A stretch of 64,000 nucleotides of DNA from Deltaproteobacteria bacterium (GCA_018657625.1 JABHWU010000085.1:28238-92237); one strand, 5' to 3'. Shown: positions 54,109 to 63,745, counted from the stretch's first letter. The notes: generated by a model not told the origin, from the sequence alone. Made by a program: numbers and translations.

Positions 54109-56502
54109 TCATCCGCGACTTATGATGCCTTCAGTATGTATCCTGCAGTTGATGTACTTGGCTAGTGATGTTACCGCCCGATCTGAAGATCTAAAGACCA
54201 GAACCCCCTTTTTTTCCATACTTTCCACCATTGGGTCGTAAAGTTTGCCACCATCCACTACTCCGATCACCGGTTTTTTGATATTCGCGATCATATTGGG
54301 TAACAGTTGTACGATGCTTTCTGTGGCATCGATGGAATCTTTGTTACTCACTCCCGCTGGAAGCGTCTGCATGGCCGGTGATAATGGGTCTAAACCGATC
54401 ACCACACCGTCAACGTTGGGATCCTCCACCAGAGTATAAACAATATCTGTATGCAGTTTATCGTTGGCAGATGGATTGATGTCCATGGGGTTTTTAACAT
54501 CAACTAACTTATCTAGTCGGTTTGCTTTGATCAGTTCTGTCAATTTTTGTTTTGTCTCATCGGCGAAGGTTGCCATTTTCATTTCGTAATCATCTCCCTC
54601 AATGCTATCAGCCATTCCCACTGCTTCAAAACCGGCACCACTGACAGCTGCCAGTCGGTTTCCATTGACTTCACAGTGATGTAGTCGGGTGGCAAGCATG
54701 TAGAGATCTTCAAATTGTGTAAAGGTATCTGCCACAATTGCCCCAGCCTGATAAATACAGGATTCACAGACCATATAATCACCTGCTACAGATGCTGTAT
54801 GACCTGATGTAGCGGATTTCCCTTCCGGTGTTCTGCCGGCTTTGTAGAAAACGACCTCCTTTCCCTTTAAAACTGCCTCCCGGATGGCTGAGCAAAGCAG
54901 CAGACCGTCCAGATCATTGAAACCTTCCATATATATCGCAATCACATCAACCTGGTCCAGATCCTTCATAAAAGAAACCAGGTCTCCGATGGTGAGATCG
55001 TTTTGATTACCGATTGACATTAAATAAGCCGGGTCCAGTAACGGAACTTTGCTGGTTCGAGTAGTAATGAATGCACCGCTTTGGCTGATAAAGGCAGAAT
55101 TTTGTTGAATCGGTTCTTTAGGTTTCGACAGTTTTTCTTTCGGAATAAAAATTGTGTCAACCTGTCCGGGTTTAGAAATGAAACCCATACAATTCCCACC
55201 TAAAAAAACAGGTCCACCATCCGGACTTTGATGTGCTTTATCGATTTTCTCCATCACCAGTTCAGCCCGAGCCTCGCTACCTTTTTTCTCACCAAGTCCT
55301 CCTGGTACCAGCATCACACTATTGGCCGCATTAGTATCAATAATCTCATCGATTAAATCCGGCACCTGATCCGCACTTACCGCCACAACTAACAAATCGG
55401 ATTTTTGTGGTAGATCTGATAGTCCGGGGATGCAAGTAACTCCGTCGATTTCAGATGGACCGGGTTTGATGATATGAATAGCCTCACTGGGAAATCCCCC
55501 AGCGATAATGTTTTGAAGGATAATCCGTCCAAAATTCAGTTTTTTATCAGAAACACCTATGATTGCAATTGTTTGTGGATGCAGCAGTGCTGCGATTTTT
55601 TGAAGGGGGCGTCCTGTCGGTAATGTGGATGGGTGGGAAAATCGACAGATTCCATCCAGGGGAACCATTTTGTAATCTGTAAAGGCAAATGGGTTGATTT
55701 CCAACTCGTCAATTACATAGGGCGCATCGGGATTAACCGGAGAATAATAGTTTGCCATCTCTATGAACGATGAAAAACATTCTATTAACTGATCATCGGA
55801 AACGATTCGATCTTGTCCCCTGGTCACACCTGCCAGTTTCTTGTAGGCAATGGTGTTTTTAAACAGGGTGAAAAACTGGTACCCATCAGTCAACTCTGTA
55901 GATGCGGATACTACAGCCTGTCCCTTCCTGAATCGTTGGGCATATAATTCTGTATCAGTTCCCCCCAGACCTGCGGTGATAACCATCCCAAACTCTCTGG
56001 TTCGTCGGATACTGACCAGCAACTCATTTCCAAAGGCCAGGGAATCGGGAGGCATAAATTGACACAACAATATGCCCTTGATGTCAGCAGCAATAGAATT
56101 GACCAGAGCCTCTCCAGTCAATTGTCTATAGGTTGAAGGTGAGTGGTCAGGATCTTTTTCAATTTGAAAGGCAAAATTAACCGGCACCTCATCCAGCATG
56201 CGTCGGACAGAAGAACGGATAGTGTCCGGATGCTTATTGATGATTTTTACCCCTTTGAGATCGGTCTTATGAAAAATAGTCGGGGAAACAACTTTTAGGA
56301 CCACCTTATCACCAGGCATTGAATTTAGTTGTTCGTCAGTCATCCTGGATCCCTTTACCAAAAGATCAGCCATCGGTGGTGTTTCAGCTCCGGATAGTTT
56401 CAGGAGTTCGTAGGTTTCATGTTCGAACAAAAATAATCGGCCTTCTTTTTCGCTTACTTGAAAAAGTTCCGTTATTTTTTCAAATTGAATGTCAAAATTC
56501 AT
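54109..56502 (-). CDS. ADP-forming acyl-CoA synthetase, fused subunits
   Basis: About 797 residues with the ATP-grasp domain first (LLKLSGAETPPMADLLVKG, VVLKVVSPTIFHKTDLKGV), then a CoA-binding Rossmann domain (IAIIGVSDKKLNFGRIILQNII) and succinyl-CoA-ligase-like domains with SGHTASVAGD, the probable phosphohistidine site. The order beta-alpha is the reverse of the commoner alpha-beta fusion. Such enzymes make ATP from acyl-CoA, ADP and phosphate, or activate acids. I use the ATG at 56502 (MNFDIQF); a GTG two codons earlier is possible. It is monocistronic. Which acid is used is not decidable. Confidence 0.88.
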   Translation of the reverse strand: MNFDIQFEKITELFQVSEKEGRLFLFEHETYELLKLSGAETPPMADLLVKGSRMTDEQLNSMPGDKVVLKVVSPTIFHKTDLKGVKIINKHPDTIRSSVRRMLDEVPVNFAFQIEKDPDHSPSTYRQLTGEALVNSIAADIKGILLCQFMPPDSLAFGNELLVSIRRTREFGMVITAGLGGTDTELYAQRFRKGQAVVSASTELTDGYQFFTLFKNTIAYKKLAGVTRGQDRIVSDDQLIECFSSFIEMANYYSPVNPDAPYVIDELEINPFAFTDYKMVPLDGICRFSHPSTLPTGRPLQKIAALLHPQTIAIIGVSDKKLNFGRIILQNIIAGGFPSEAIHIIKPGPSEIDGVTCIPGLSDLPQKSDLLVVAVSADQVPDLIDEIIDTNAANSVMLVPGGLGEKKGSEARAELVMEKIDKAHQSPDGGPVFLGGNCMGFISKPGQVDTIFIPKEKLSKPKEPIQQNSAFISQSGAFITTRTSKVPLLDPAYLMSIGNQNDLTIGDLVSFMKDLDQVDVIAIYMEGFNDLDGLLLCSAIREAVLKGKEVVFYKAGRTPEGKSATSGHTASVAGDYMVCESCIYQAGAIVADTFTQFEDLYMLATRLHHCEVNGNRLAAVSGAGFEAVGMADSIEGDDYEMKMATFADETKQKLTELIKANRLDKLVDVKNPMDINPSANDKLHTDIVYTLVEDPNVDGVVIGLDPLSPAMQTLPAGVSNKDSIDATESIVQLLPNMIANIKKPVIGVVDGGKLYDPMVESMEKKGVLVFRSSDRAVTSLAKYINCRIHTEGIISRG

Positions 56503-56643
56503 CTTCACCTCGTTGCTGGTTTTAGCATACCTGAAAAGTAGGCACCCGGTATACTCAGTTGGTGTTGTGGCGAATGGCCTGTAAGTAGCCGAACGAATGT
56601 TATTTTTGTTGTACCCAGAAATTGATATATTTATAAATTAAGT

Positions 56644-56716
56644 GTATTTTATTTTGCAAAAGTACACCAGTCAAGAATAAAATTATGTATTGAGTGTGAA
56701 AAACAAAATAAAATAC
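56644..56716. repeat. AT-rich inverted repeat before the ATPase gene
   Basis: GTATTTTATTTTG (56644-56656) and CAAAATAAAATAC (56704-56716) are perfect 13-base arms 47 bases apart in the 440-base spacer 56503-56942. Given the AT content, chance is not excluded. Nothing else clear was seen in the spacer apart from the hairpin at 56911. Confidence 0.35.
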
Positions 56717-56910
56717 TGGATAATATAATATTCAGCTAATAAATATAGTGGTGACATTTTGTTTTTTGGGGGTTATTAATGTATCGAATGAAATCGACCT
56801 CAAAACCCTCAAGAATCTTCAAAATATCGGATGCATTACAAATGCAAATCTTGCGCAGCAGGTAGCCTCTTGATTTGTCCTGGAGGTTGTCATTTTATTA
56901 CATATTGACA

Positions 56911-56947
56911 TCCATGATATTTATGAGTAGCATAGAAATATCATGGA
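56911..56947 (+). promoter_or_regulatory. Hairpin across the ATPase start codon
   Basis: TCCATGATATTT (56911-56922) and AAATATCATGGA (56936-56947) pair perfectly over 12 bases around a 13-base loop. The right arm includes the ATG at 56943. It could be a protein operator or an mRNA structure that hides the start. Confidence 0.6.
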
Positions 56948-58178
56948 TAAAAAAAGATACCTTGAAGACAAAATTAGTCGTTTACTGGACATGTTCCCGG
57001 TGGTTGGGGTCATTGGGGCGAGACAGTGTGGAAAATCTACGCTGGTCAAAAAATTACGACCACAATGGAAATACTACGACCTGGAAAATCCAAACGATTA
57101 CCATTTGATCACATCGGATCCCATTTCCTTTTTTTCACTTCATACAGAAGCCCTGATTATCGATGAAGCTCAGCAATTTCCAGAGATTTTTTCGGTGTTA
57201 AGAGGTGTTGTTGATCATCAGCGGAAATCAAAAGGTCGGTTTTTGCTAACTGGATCAAGCTCTCCTGAAATCGTCAAAGGCATCACAGAAAGTCTGGCCG
57301 GTCGAATTGCCACTGTTGAAATGTGGCCATTCAAACAAGGAGAGCTGTATCAAAAACCTGTTTCTTCCCTTTATGAAATTGTGACTCAAGGTAATGATCC
57401 GAATGAAATTCTCAATCTGAAGCCCGTTGTTACGCTTCAGCAGGCAATTAGTTTATGGTTAAAAGGTGGATTTCCAGAACCAGCCATAGAAAACTCAAAT
57501 GATGACACATTTCACATGCAATGGATGGAAAACTATATTCATAATTACATAACACGTGATATCAGGGGGCTCTTTTCAAGATTAAACATTCATAACTTCA
57601 GAAGGTTTTTAATGTTGCTGGCTCAATATTCGGGACACCAGCTTAATATGAGTGATATGGCAAGAGCACTTGAAATCAGCGTATCCACGGTAAAAGATTA
57701 CTTGGATATTATCCATCAAACATTTCTGTGGCGGAATTTAGATCCATTTGTGAAAAATACTCTAAAAAAAGTCCAGAAAGCAAAAAGAGGCTTTTTTCGA
57801 GATCAGGGATTGCTTCACTATTTATTGCGGATAAAGAGCCTGGACGAACTCCTCCTTCACCCTGTCGCTGGATTTTCTTTTGAAAGTTTTGTCACTGAAG
57901 AAATTATTCGAGGCTTTCAAACAACTATGGCAACTGGTCTGGAATTCACATATTACAGAACCGTTGACAAGTCGGAAGTGGATCTAATTGTCGAAGGCTT
58001 TTTTGGAGAAATCCCCATAGAAATTAAATTGAATTCACAAATCAACAAACACTCACTGAAAGGTCTGGAAAATTTCATAGCTGATATGAACGCCCCATTT
58101 GGCTTGTTAATCAATCGAGGAAATTCACCTGAGCATATCTCTGAAAAGATTTATCAAATACCCGTAAACTATATATAA
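56943..58178 (+). CDS. AAA ATPase, DUF4143 family, complete
   Basis: The 411-residue protein has a P-loop GARQCGKSTLVKKL (about residues 25-38), Walker B ALIIDEAQQFPEIF, sensor RFLLTGSSSPEIV and the C-terminal DUF4143 nuclease-like region (RTVDKSEVDLIVEG ... IPIEIKLNS), where the E-x-D and E-x-K pattern resembles PD-(D/E)XK enzymes. It is related to the truncated gene at the left edge but is not a close copy. It stands alone, so it gives no functional clue beyond mobile or defence-type behaviour known for the family. Confidence 0.85.
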   Translation: MDKKRYLEDKISRLLDMFPVVGVIGARQCGKSTLVKKLRPQWKYYDLENPNDYHLITSDPISFFSLHTEALIIDEAQQFPEIFSVLRGVVDHQRKSKGRFLLTGSSSPEIVKGITESLAGRIATVEMWPFKQGELYQKPVSSLYEIVTQGNDPNEILNLKPVVTLQQAISLWLKGGFPEPAIENSNDDTFHMQWMENYIHNYITRDIRGLFSRLNIHNFRRFLMLLAQYSGHQLNMSDMARALEISVSTVKDYLDIIHQTFLWRNLDPFVKNTLKKVQKAKRGFFRDQGLLHYLLRIKSLDELLLHPVAGFSFESFVTEEIIRGFQTTMATGLEFTYYRTVDKSEVDLIVEGFFGEIPIEIKLNSQINKHSLKGLENFIADMNAPFGLLINRGNSPEHISEKIYQIPVNYI

Positions 58179-58355
58179 TATTGTGATATCCCGCACCAAA
58201 ATCTCTTCTGGAATAAAATTAGACCCCACCAATCAACCCCCCCCTATTAAGGAATATTTATCTCAAAGAATCATTCTTGTAGAGTCAGCACCCGGTGGAA
58301 AAATAAGTATTGAATCGTTTATAGCAAATGCCATTCATATTATCCTAAAAACACG

Positions 58356-58421
58356 CCTTGTGGAATCTATTTGAAAACACGAGAACAAGTTCTAAAGAGT
58401 TTTCAAACAGATACCACAAGG
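58356..58421. repeat. 23-base imperfect inverted repeat
   Basis: CCTTGTGGAATCTATTTGAAAAC (58356-58378) and its mirror at 58399-58421 match at 21 of 23 positions with a 20-base spacer. It lies between the ATPase and the convergent reductase gene. It may be a transcription barrier or a small mobile hairpin. A 63-codon frame at 58183-58374 next to it is not convincing. Confidence 0.6.
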
Positions 58422-58501
58422 TTTAACTAAATGTCAGCTGAACGCCATTTTTTTTAAATTGATTATTTTCTATATTCACAGTTTTTTTTAATAGAGACCC
58501 G

Positions 58502-59368
58502 TTAGAAACGGAGGTGATAATCCTTAATCAATTTTGTTATGGCAGATGTGGAATTTGAAAAATTAAATCCTAATGCATCAATCTTGTCGGTTTTTAAACG
58601 AACATCCCTGGGGTTTTTATTATACTTATCGGTATCCTTTTCGATAATTTGATGGATCTGTTTTTCCAGCCCTAATTCTTTTAAAATAAAGCAAACAATA
58701 TCATATCGACTGAGATCATTGGTTGATCCGATATGATAAGTGCCATAGGGCAGATTAAAAACCTTATGAAATTGACTGACCAATTCATTGACGTCAGTAA
58801 AACCTCGGAATTCATGGCAGCTAACCTTCTGTCGATTTGGTTTAGAAGCGGCTTTGATGGTATCCCAAAAAATGTTGGCATTAATAGAACAGTTTTTTTC
58901 AGGCATACCAAACAACCAGGTAAACCGTAAGATCCACAGTTCTGGGATTAAGGCTTTTAAGAGGTTCTCACTTTCCAATTTATTTTGACCGTAAACCGTA
59001 TCCGGTTTTGCGATATCATTTTCACCATAGGGACCACTTTCCTGATTACCATTAAAAACTTGTTCTGAACTGATGAAAATCATTTTTGCTTTAAACTGTT
59101 TACAGGCTTCAGCAATATTTAGCGTGCCTGTGACATTGATTTCTCTGCAAATGTCAGGGTTCTGATTGCAATAATCGGTCACGGCGATAGCGGCGGTGTG
59201 AATAACGTAATCCGGTTGAAAGAGCTCAACGGCATCATACACCTTCTTTTTATCTAAAATATTGAGAGACTTTTTGCTAGCCGGGAAAATTTGATATTGA
59301 TGACGGTAGAATTGGAATAATCTGGAAGCAAAAAAGCCATTTCCTCCGGTTATTAATATTTTTTTCAT
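58502..59368 (-). CDS. RfbD-like NAD(P)-dependent sugar-nucleotide reductase
   Basis: The 288-residue protein is an extended short-chain dehydrogenase: cofactor motif ILITGGNGFFASRL, DYVIHTAAIAVTDYCNQNPD, FISSEQVFNG and the catalytic pair in TVYGQNKLESENLL (Tyr, Lys). It resembles dTDP-4-dehydrorhamnose reductases, the last step of dTDP-rhamnose formation. No other rhamnose gene is nearby, so the exact sugar is uncertain. It is a single gene, convergent with the ATPase. Confidence 0.82.
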   Translation of the reverse strand: MKKILITGGNGFFASRLFQFYRHQYQIFPASKKSLNILDKKKVYDAVELFQPDYVIHTAAIAVTDYCNQNPDICREINVTGTLNIAEACKQFKAKMIFISSEQVFNGNQESGPYGENDIAKPDTVYGQNKLESENLLKALIPELWILRFTWLFGMPEKNCSINANIFWDTIKAASKPNRQKVSCHEFRGFTDVNELVSQFHKVFNLPYGTYHIGSTNDLSRYDIVCFILKELGLEKQIHQIIEKDTDKYNKNPRDVRLKTDKIDALGFNFSNSTSAITKLIKDYHLRF

Positions 59369-59465
59369 TTTCGCTGATATGAAAATTAAACAGTTCCCCG
59401 GTCAATACTAATGAGTCGGGTCCAAAAGAGAATTTATATGTTGAAATTATCACTGAATAATGAAC

Positions 59466-59894
59466 TTAAATATCTATATCAATGTATTGAATAAACCATT
59501 CAAAAGTACCTGACATCGTTACAATATTATCAATGTCATAAACATCAACCTCTACAGATATTGTCGCACGGCCTTTTTTTTGAAGCTGTTGTTCAAATTT
59601 AAATTTTGCTGTTTCAGCAACCATTGCCTTTGCACGAATATCTGATCTGGCGGTTTTTTTAAATTTAGTGGCTGATTTCCTTAAGACAGGAACCACTTTA
59701 TCGGATAAATCTGAAAATAATAGTTGTAGTGTATGGCCACTGCAGGCTTCTGCCAAGACAAACTGAGCACCAGCGTGAAAAGTCCCCAGGTGGTTTTTTA
59801 AATTATTTTCAAATAATAGTGTCAGGCTGTTTTCTTCATTATTAGAATTGGATATTTTGATAAATTTGTTAAAAGGGATTTTTGTAATGTCCAT
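59466..59894 (-). CDS. Hotdog-fold thioesterase-like protein (DUF4442)
   Basis: The 142-residue protein has a hotdog pattern: NHLGTFHAGAQFVLAEACSG (the Asn-His-x-Gly and central helix region) followed by strands with RATISVEVDVYDIDNIVTMSG. It fits DUF4442/YiiD C-terminal-type proteins, putative acyl-CoA thioesterases. A classical catalytic Asp is not clear; a Glu in AEACSG may serve. It is a single gene without obvious partners. Confidence 0.7.
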   Translation of the reverse strand: MDITKIPFNKFIKISNSNNEENSLTLLFENNLKNHLGTFHAGAQFVLAEACSGHTLQLLFSDLSDKVVPVLRKSATKFKKTARSDIRAKAMVAETAKFKFEQQLQKKGRATISVEVDVYDIDNIVTMSGTFEWFIQYIDIDI

Positions 59895-60223
59895 TGTTGG
59901 TTTTAGTAAAGTTAATCAAGAAAATTCACAATTTTTTGTACTATTTGTTGCATAATAAAACTCACTCCCCTCAGGGCTATTTGACCTTAAATGATTGATA
60001 GTGATTAGCACAATTGGTTTAACATTGACAATGAAATGGTATTTGAAACAATATTTTAACTTTTAAGCTTATTCTGAAATTAGTGACAAAAACCGATAAT
60101 GACAAAAGTTATAGAGAACTGCTAACGGGTTGTCACTGCAGTTCATATATGTAATAAGCAGAAAAAGAGTATTTGTGTTTTGTCGTTATCTTTTTTTCTG
60201 AACCCAAATTATTAAAGATTATT
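59895..60223. other. Divergent spacer
   Basis: These 329 bases separate the thioesterase-like gene and the PLP decarboxylase gene. I see no repeat, RNA gene or operator, only AT-rich promoter-like DNA. Confidence 0.45.
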
Positions 60224-61576
60224 ATGCTTGAATCAAAAAGCCTGTCTATTTTATCAGAGGCATTAGGTCATCTGGAGCAGGGATTCGTGAACCTACCTGA
60301 GCTTGAAAACAATATTGATATTGATGCGCTTCGAAAGGTAATGTTGGCTGTTGCTGATAAAATGAAAGATAATTATCCCTATTTTCATCCTTTTTATGCA
60401 GGGCAAATGCTAAAGCCACCACATCCTATTGCCAGGCTAGCATATATGTTGGCAGTCTGGCTTAACCCCAATAATCATGCTTTAGACGGTGGGAGAGCAA
60501 GTTCAGAAATGGAAAAAGAAGCTGTAGCTAATATTGCAGGAATGTTTGGTTGGGATGATTTTTTGGGACATCTGAGTTCCGGTGGAACCATGGCAAATTT
60601 GGAAGCTTTATGGGTGGCGGGTAAACTGAATCCCGGAAAATTAGTGGTGGCTTCTGAACAATCCCATTATACACATCATCGAATTTCTGAAGTGTTGGGT
60701 TTAAAATATAAGGCTGTCCCATGTGATCGAAAGGCAAGAATGAATGTGGATGCTTTGGAAGGTCTATTAAAAGAAGGTAATGTGGGAACTGTTGTGGTAA
60801 CACTAGGAACCACAGGTATTGGTTCGATTGACCCCTTACCCGAGATTTTAAATTTACGGGAAAAATATGATTTTCGTGTGCATGTTGATTCAGCTTATGG
60901 TGGTTATTTTACTTTAATTGGCAATTTGAATCAGCATGGTCGGAAAGCCTTTGATGCAATTCCTGAAGTTGATTCAATCGTGGTTGATCCCCATAAACAT
61001 GGTTTACAGCCTTATGGATGCGGTTGTGTGCTATTTAAAGACCCGGGAGTTGGACGCTTTTATAAACATGACTCTCCCTACACTTATTTTAGTTCTACTG
61101 AATTGCATCTGGGGGAAATCAGTCTGGAGTGTTCACGAGCCGGAGCATCAGCTGTTGCGCTTTGGGCAACACAACAACTTTTACCGATGGATAAAAAGGG
61201 AGAGTTTGCCTTAAACCTGGAAAAGTCCCGCAGCGCTGCTCTTGATCTCTTTAAGCGACTCAGTAATGATGCCCGATTTAAAATGATTGTAGAACCGGAT
61301 TTGGACATCGTGATTTGGGTTATTAAAGCTAAAACTGCCAGTCAAATTTCAGAGTTATCACAAAAAATGTTTGATCTGGCTGCCCAGAAAAACCTTCATT
61401 TAGCACTTTTTAATCTTCCTTCCGAATTACTGGATGACTCCTGGCAGGATATCGAGATGGATGAGGATTCGGTGGTTTGTCTTCGGTCATGTCTTATGAA
61501 ACCGGAACATTTGGACTGGATGGACCAGATTTGGAATGTTTTGGATGAAGTGGCTGAAAGGGCACTGGACAAATAG
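60224..61576 (+). CDS. Group II PLP-dependent decarboxylase
   Basis: About 450 residues from the ATG at 60224 (MLESKSLSIL); a TTG at 60173 is the longer choice. Signatures are LSSGGTMANLEALWVAG, HVDSAYGGYF (the Asp on the PLP nitrogen) and VVDPHKHGLQPYGCG with the Schiff-base lysine. This is the fold-type I group II family of aspartate, glutamate, tyrosine and aromatic amino acid decarboxylases. Specificity is not evident. It is monocistronic. An amine product could feed an aminotransferase such as the one at 8001, but that is speculation. Confidence 0.88.
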   Translation: MLESKSLSILSEALGHLEQGFVNLPELENNIDIDALRKVMLAVADKMKDNYPYFHPFYAGQMLKPPHPIARLAYMLAVWLNPNNHALDGGRASSEMEKEAVANIAGMFGWDDFLGHLSSGGTMANLEALWVAGKLNPGKLVVASEQSHYTHHRISEVLGLKYKAVPCDRKARMNVDALEGLLKEGNVGTVVVTLGTTGIGSIDPLPEILNLREKYDFRVHVDSAYGGYFTLIGNLNQHGRKAFDAIPEVDSIVVDPHKHGLQPYGCGCVLFKDPGVGRFYKHDSPYTYFSSTELHLGEISLECSRAGASAVALWATQQLLPMDKKGEFALNLEKSRSAALDLFKRLSNDARFKMIVEPDLDIVIWVIKAKTASQISELSQKMFDLAAQKNLHLALFNLPSELLDDSWQDIEMDEDSVVCLRSCLMKPEHLDWMDQIWNVLDEVAERALDK

Positions 61577-61657
61577 CGGTCCTGCCTCTAGCGCCCCTGT
61601 GAAGTGTTTCAGTACACATGGTTTCAAGCGGACTTTAAAAGATATAACTTCCTGATG

Positions 61658-61894
61658 TTATTTAGAAATTAATTGTTTAAGCTTATCCATGGAAGGAACG
61701 GAACCCGCACTGACAACTTCCGTATTGACTACCAGCGCTGGTGTAACCATCACGCCATATTTCACAAATTCATTCATATCCGTCACTTTCTCCATTTCAT
61801 ATTCCAAACCCAGTTCTTTGGCAGCCTGATCAGCGGCTTCATAAAGTTTATTGCATTTGGTACAACCGGTACCTAATATTTTAATTGATTTCAT
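61658..61894 (-). CDS. Thioredoxin-like small protein (CTKC)
   Basis: The 78-residue protein matches the small archaeal-type glutaredoxin/thioredoxin group: IKILGTGCTKCNKLYEAA with a C-x2-C active site, the cis-proline VMVTPALVVNTE, and a compact fold. Such genes are often next to DUF318/ArsP-type permeases and ArsR regulators in metal or arsenic clusters. It is 22 bases downstream of the permease gene. It probably reduces a thiol or metal-linked substrate in the cytoplasm. Confidence 0.85.
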   Translation of the reverse strand: MKSIKILGTGCTKCNKLYEAADQAAKELGLEYEMEKVTDMNEFVKYGVMVTPALVVNTEVVSAGSVPSMDKLKQLISK

Positions 61895-61916
61895 TTTTTC
61901 TCCATATGTTAATTGA

Positions 61917-63215
61917 TTAATAAAAATGCCCGAATATCATTCCACTAATTGTCGACATCACAATAACCAGCAATATAAAAACGATTGTTTTTTTAGTACC
62001 CAGAACCGTCCTGATCACCAGCATATTCGGTAAAGATAGCGCTGGTCCTGACAGTAATAAGGCGAGAGCTGGTCCCTGCCCCATTCCATTACCAACCAAA
62101 CCTTGTAAAATTGGAATCTCTGTTAATGTCGCAAAATACATAAACGCACCAACGACAGATGCAAAAAGATTTGCCCAAACTGAATTTCCTCCTACTGCCC
62201 AATTGACCCATTGTGATGGAATAAGCCCTTCATTTCCAGGTCTACCCAGGAGTAATCCTGCGATCAATACGCCAAACAGTAATAATGGAAGGATTTGTTT
62301 AGCAAAATCCCAGGTTTGCCCAAACCATTCTTCTGTCTCCCCCTTGTCGGTACTTGTCAAAATTGATAATCCAACCGCCCCTATTGCAAATGACAAAATG
62401 GGGTATTCAGGAAATACCATTCCTAAAATGACCACTGGAACAGCTACTAATAGAAGCTTCCAAAGTTTAATTTCAAACCACAAATATAAGACCAGTCCTA
62501 AACCCAATGCAAAAACACTGGTGATTATCCACTTCATACTATAAATTTGATTCCAGACTCCCACTTCACCATCTGATTTCCCCCAATTGGCAAAGACTAA
62601 AATAGCAATCATCATGGCAAAAAAGATCGTATTTTGCCAAAGCGGTCGTTTAACTTCAATTTCAGGACTGGCCATCATATTGGCTTTTTTGGCAGCTTCT
62701 TCTTTGCGAAAGAAAAAATGCATAAGTAAACCAATAACGATACTAAATAGTATAGCACCGACAGCTCTGGCGATACCTAATGGCGCTCCGAGTACCCGTG
62801 CCGTCAAAATGATGGCTAAGACATTTATGGCAGGACCTGAATATAAAAAGGCAGTTGCTGGTCCAATGCCAGCTCCCATTCGGTAGATCCCTGAAAACAG
62901 AGGTAACACCGTACAAGAGCACACCGCCAATACTGACCCAGAAACAGACGACACGCCATAAGCTATTACCTTATTCGCTGCTGGTCCGAGATATTTCATC
63001 ACCGAAGCCTGGCTGATAAAAACAGCGATAGCACCGGCAATAAAGAAGGCCGGTACTAAACAAAGAATCACATGTTCTTGCGCATACCACTTCACGAGAT
63101 GAAGGGACTCCATAATAGCATTATCAAACCTTGACAAGCCCACCGGTAAATAAAAGGCGATCAGGAATCCAGATAGTATCCAAACGAGTGGTTTCCATTC
63201 ACTTTTCCAAATCAT
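61917..63215 (-). CDS. ArsP/DUF318-type permease
   Basis: About 432 residues with ten to eleven helices and the two signatures of this permease family: VLAVCSCTVLPLFSGIYRMGAGIGPATAFLYSG with a Cys-Ser-Cys in the membrane, and a second half repeat ending in ALLLSGPALSLPNMLVI. Relatives export trivalent organoarsenicals (ArsP) or other soft metal species. GGAGA lies six bases before the ATG at 63215 (MIWKSEW); another ATG at 63236 is possible. It is controlled, with the thioredoxin-like gene, by the ArsR gene upstream. Confidence 0.87.
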   Translation of the reverse strand: MIWKSEWKPLVWILSGFLIAFYLPVGLSRFDNAIMESLHLVKWYAQEHVILCLVPAFFIAGAIAVFISQASVMKYLGPAANKVIAYGVSSVSGSVLAVCSCTVLPLFSGIYRMGAGIGPATAFLYSGPAINVLAIILTARVLGAPLGIARAVGAILFSIVIGLLMHFFFRKEEAAKKANMMASPEIEVKRPLWQNTIFFAMMIAILVFANWGKSDGEVGVWNQIYSMKWIITSVFALGLGLVLYLWFEIKLWKLLLVAVPVVILGMVFPEYPILSFAIGAVGLSILTSTDKGETEEWFGQTWDFAKQILPLLLFGVLIAGLLLGRPGNEGLIPSQWVNWAVGGNSVWANLFASVVGAFMYFATLTEIPILQGLVGNGMGQGPALALLLSGPALSLPNMLVIRTVLGTKKTIVFILLVIVMSTISGMIFGHFY

Positions 63216-63242
63216 TACATTTCTCCAAATTACCATAATTTC

Positions 63243-63266
63243 TTATTTTGCCAAATAGCAAAATAA
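63243..63266. promoter_or_regulatory. ArsR-type operator before the permease
   Basis: TTATTTTGC and GCAAAATAA surround CAAATA, a perfect inverted repeat between the permease and arsR-type genes. The core GCCAAATAGCAAA is shared with the larger site at 63633-63676. Confidence 0.7.
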
Positions 63267-63281
63267 TACTTAAAAATAGTT

Positions 63282-63623
63282 TTACTTTGTTTTTGTTTTA
63301 CAACTAATCACGGTCTCCATATGTTCAAAAGCGTTTGCTTCCATCACCGATTCTATACAGCTGATAAAATCCATTAAGCAGGGCATCCGCAATTGGTAAA
63401 AAACAGTGGTTCCTTCCTTTTCAACAAATACCAGGCCTGCATTTTTCAATACATTCAAATGCTTTGAAACTGTTGAGGTGTCTGCTCCAACCATTTTGGT
63501 TAATTCAGTCACATTTTTTTTCCCATTATTTAATTCCTCCAGCATCATCAATCGGCTAGGGTGTGCCAGTGCTTTGATGACAGCAGCCTGAGCTTCATAT
63601 CTGTTTTTTGATTTTTGATCCAT
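63282..63623 (-). CDS. ArsR-family metal or redox-responsive repressor
   Basis: The 113-residue winged-helix protein has IKALAHPSRLMMLEEL, the recognition helix VGADTSTVSKHLNVLKNAGL and the wing VEKEGTTVFYQLRMPC. Cysteines near the end (CLMDFISCIES and SCKTKTK) could bind a metal or metalloid; the alpha-3 CVC box of classical ArsR is absent, so the sensing site differs. It heads the operon with the permease and thioredoxin-like genes and has a long palindrome upstream, which suggests autoregulation. Confidence 0.88.
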   Translation of the reverse strand: MDQKSKNRYEAQAAVIKALAHPSRLMMLEELNNGKKNVTELTKMVGADTSTVSKHLNVLKNAGLVFVEKEGTTVFYQLRMPCLMDFISCIESVMEANAFEHMETVISCKTKTK

Positions 63624-63632
63624 GGTGTCTCC

Positions 63633-63676
63633 AATAAGTTTGCTATTTGGCTAAAATGCCAAATAGCAAACTTATT
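63633..63676. promoter_or_regulatory. Long palindromic ArsR operator
   Basis: AATAAGTTTGCTATTTGGC (63633-63651) is mirrored perfectly at 63658-63676 with a six-base spacer TAAAAT. It lies 10 bases before the arsR-type start, and its core GCCAAATAGCAAA recurs at 63251-63263. It is the probable operator of the ArsR-like repressor. Confidence 0.75.
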
Positions 63677-63745
63677 GTCAACCAGATACTAAAATATATT
63701 TATTAAGTTGGCTCAAATAGTTGTTTTTACTGCTTTTATTTTAGC

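Noticed and set aside
58183..58374. 63-codon frame after the ATPase gene
   Set aside because: It runs into the inverted repeat at 58356 and has no ribosome binding site or family resemblance.
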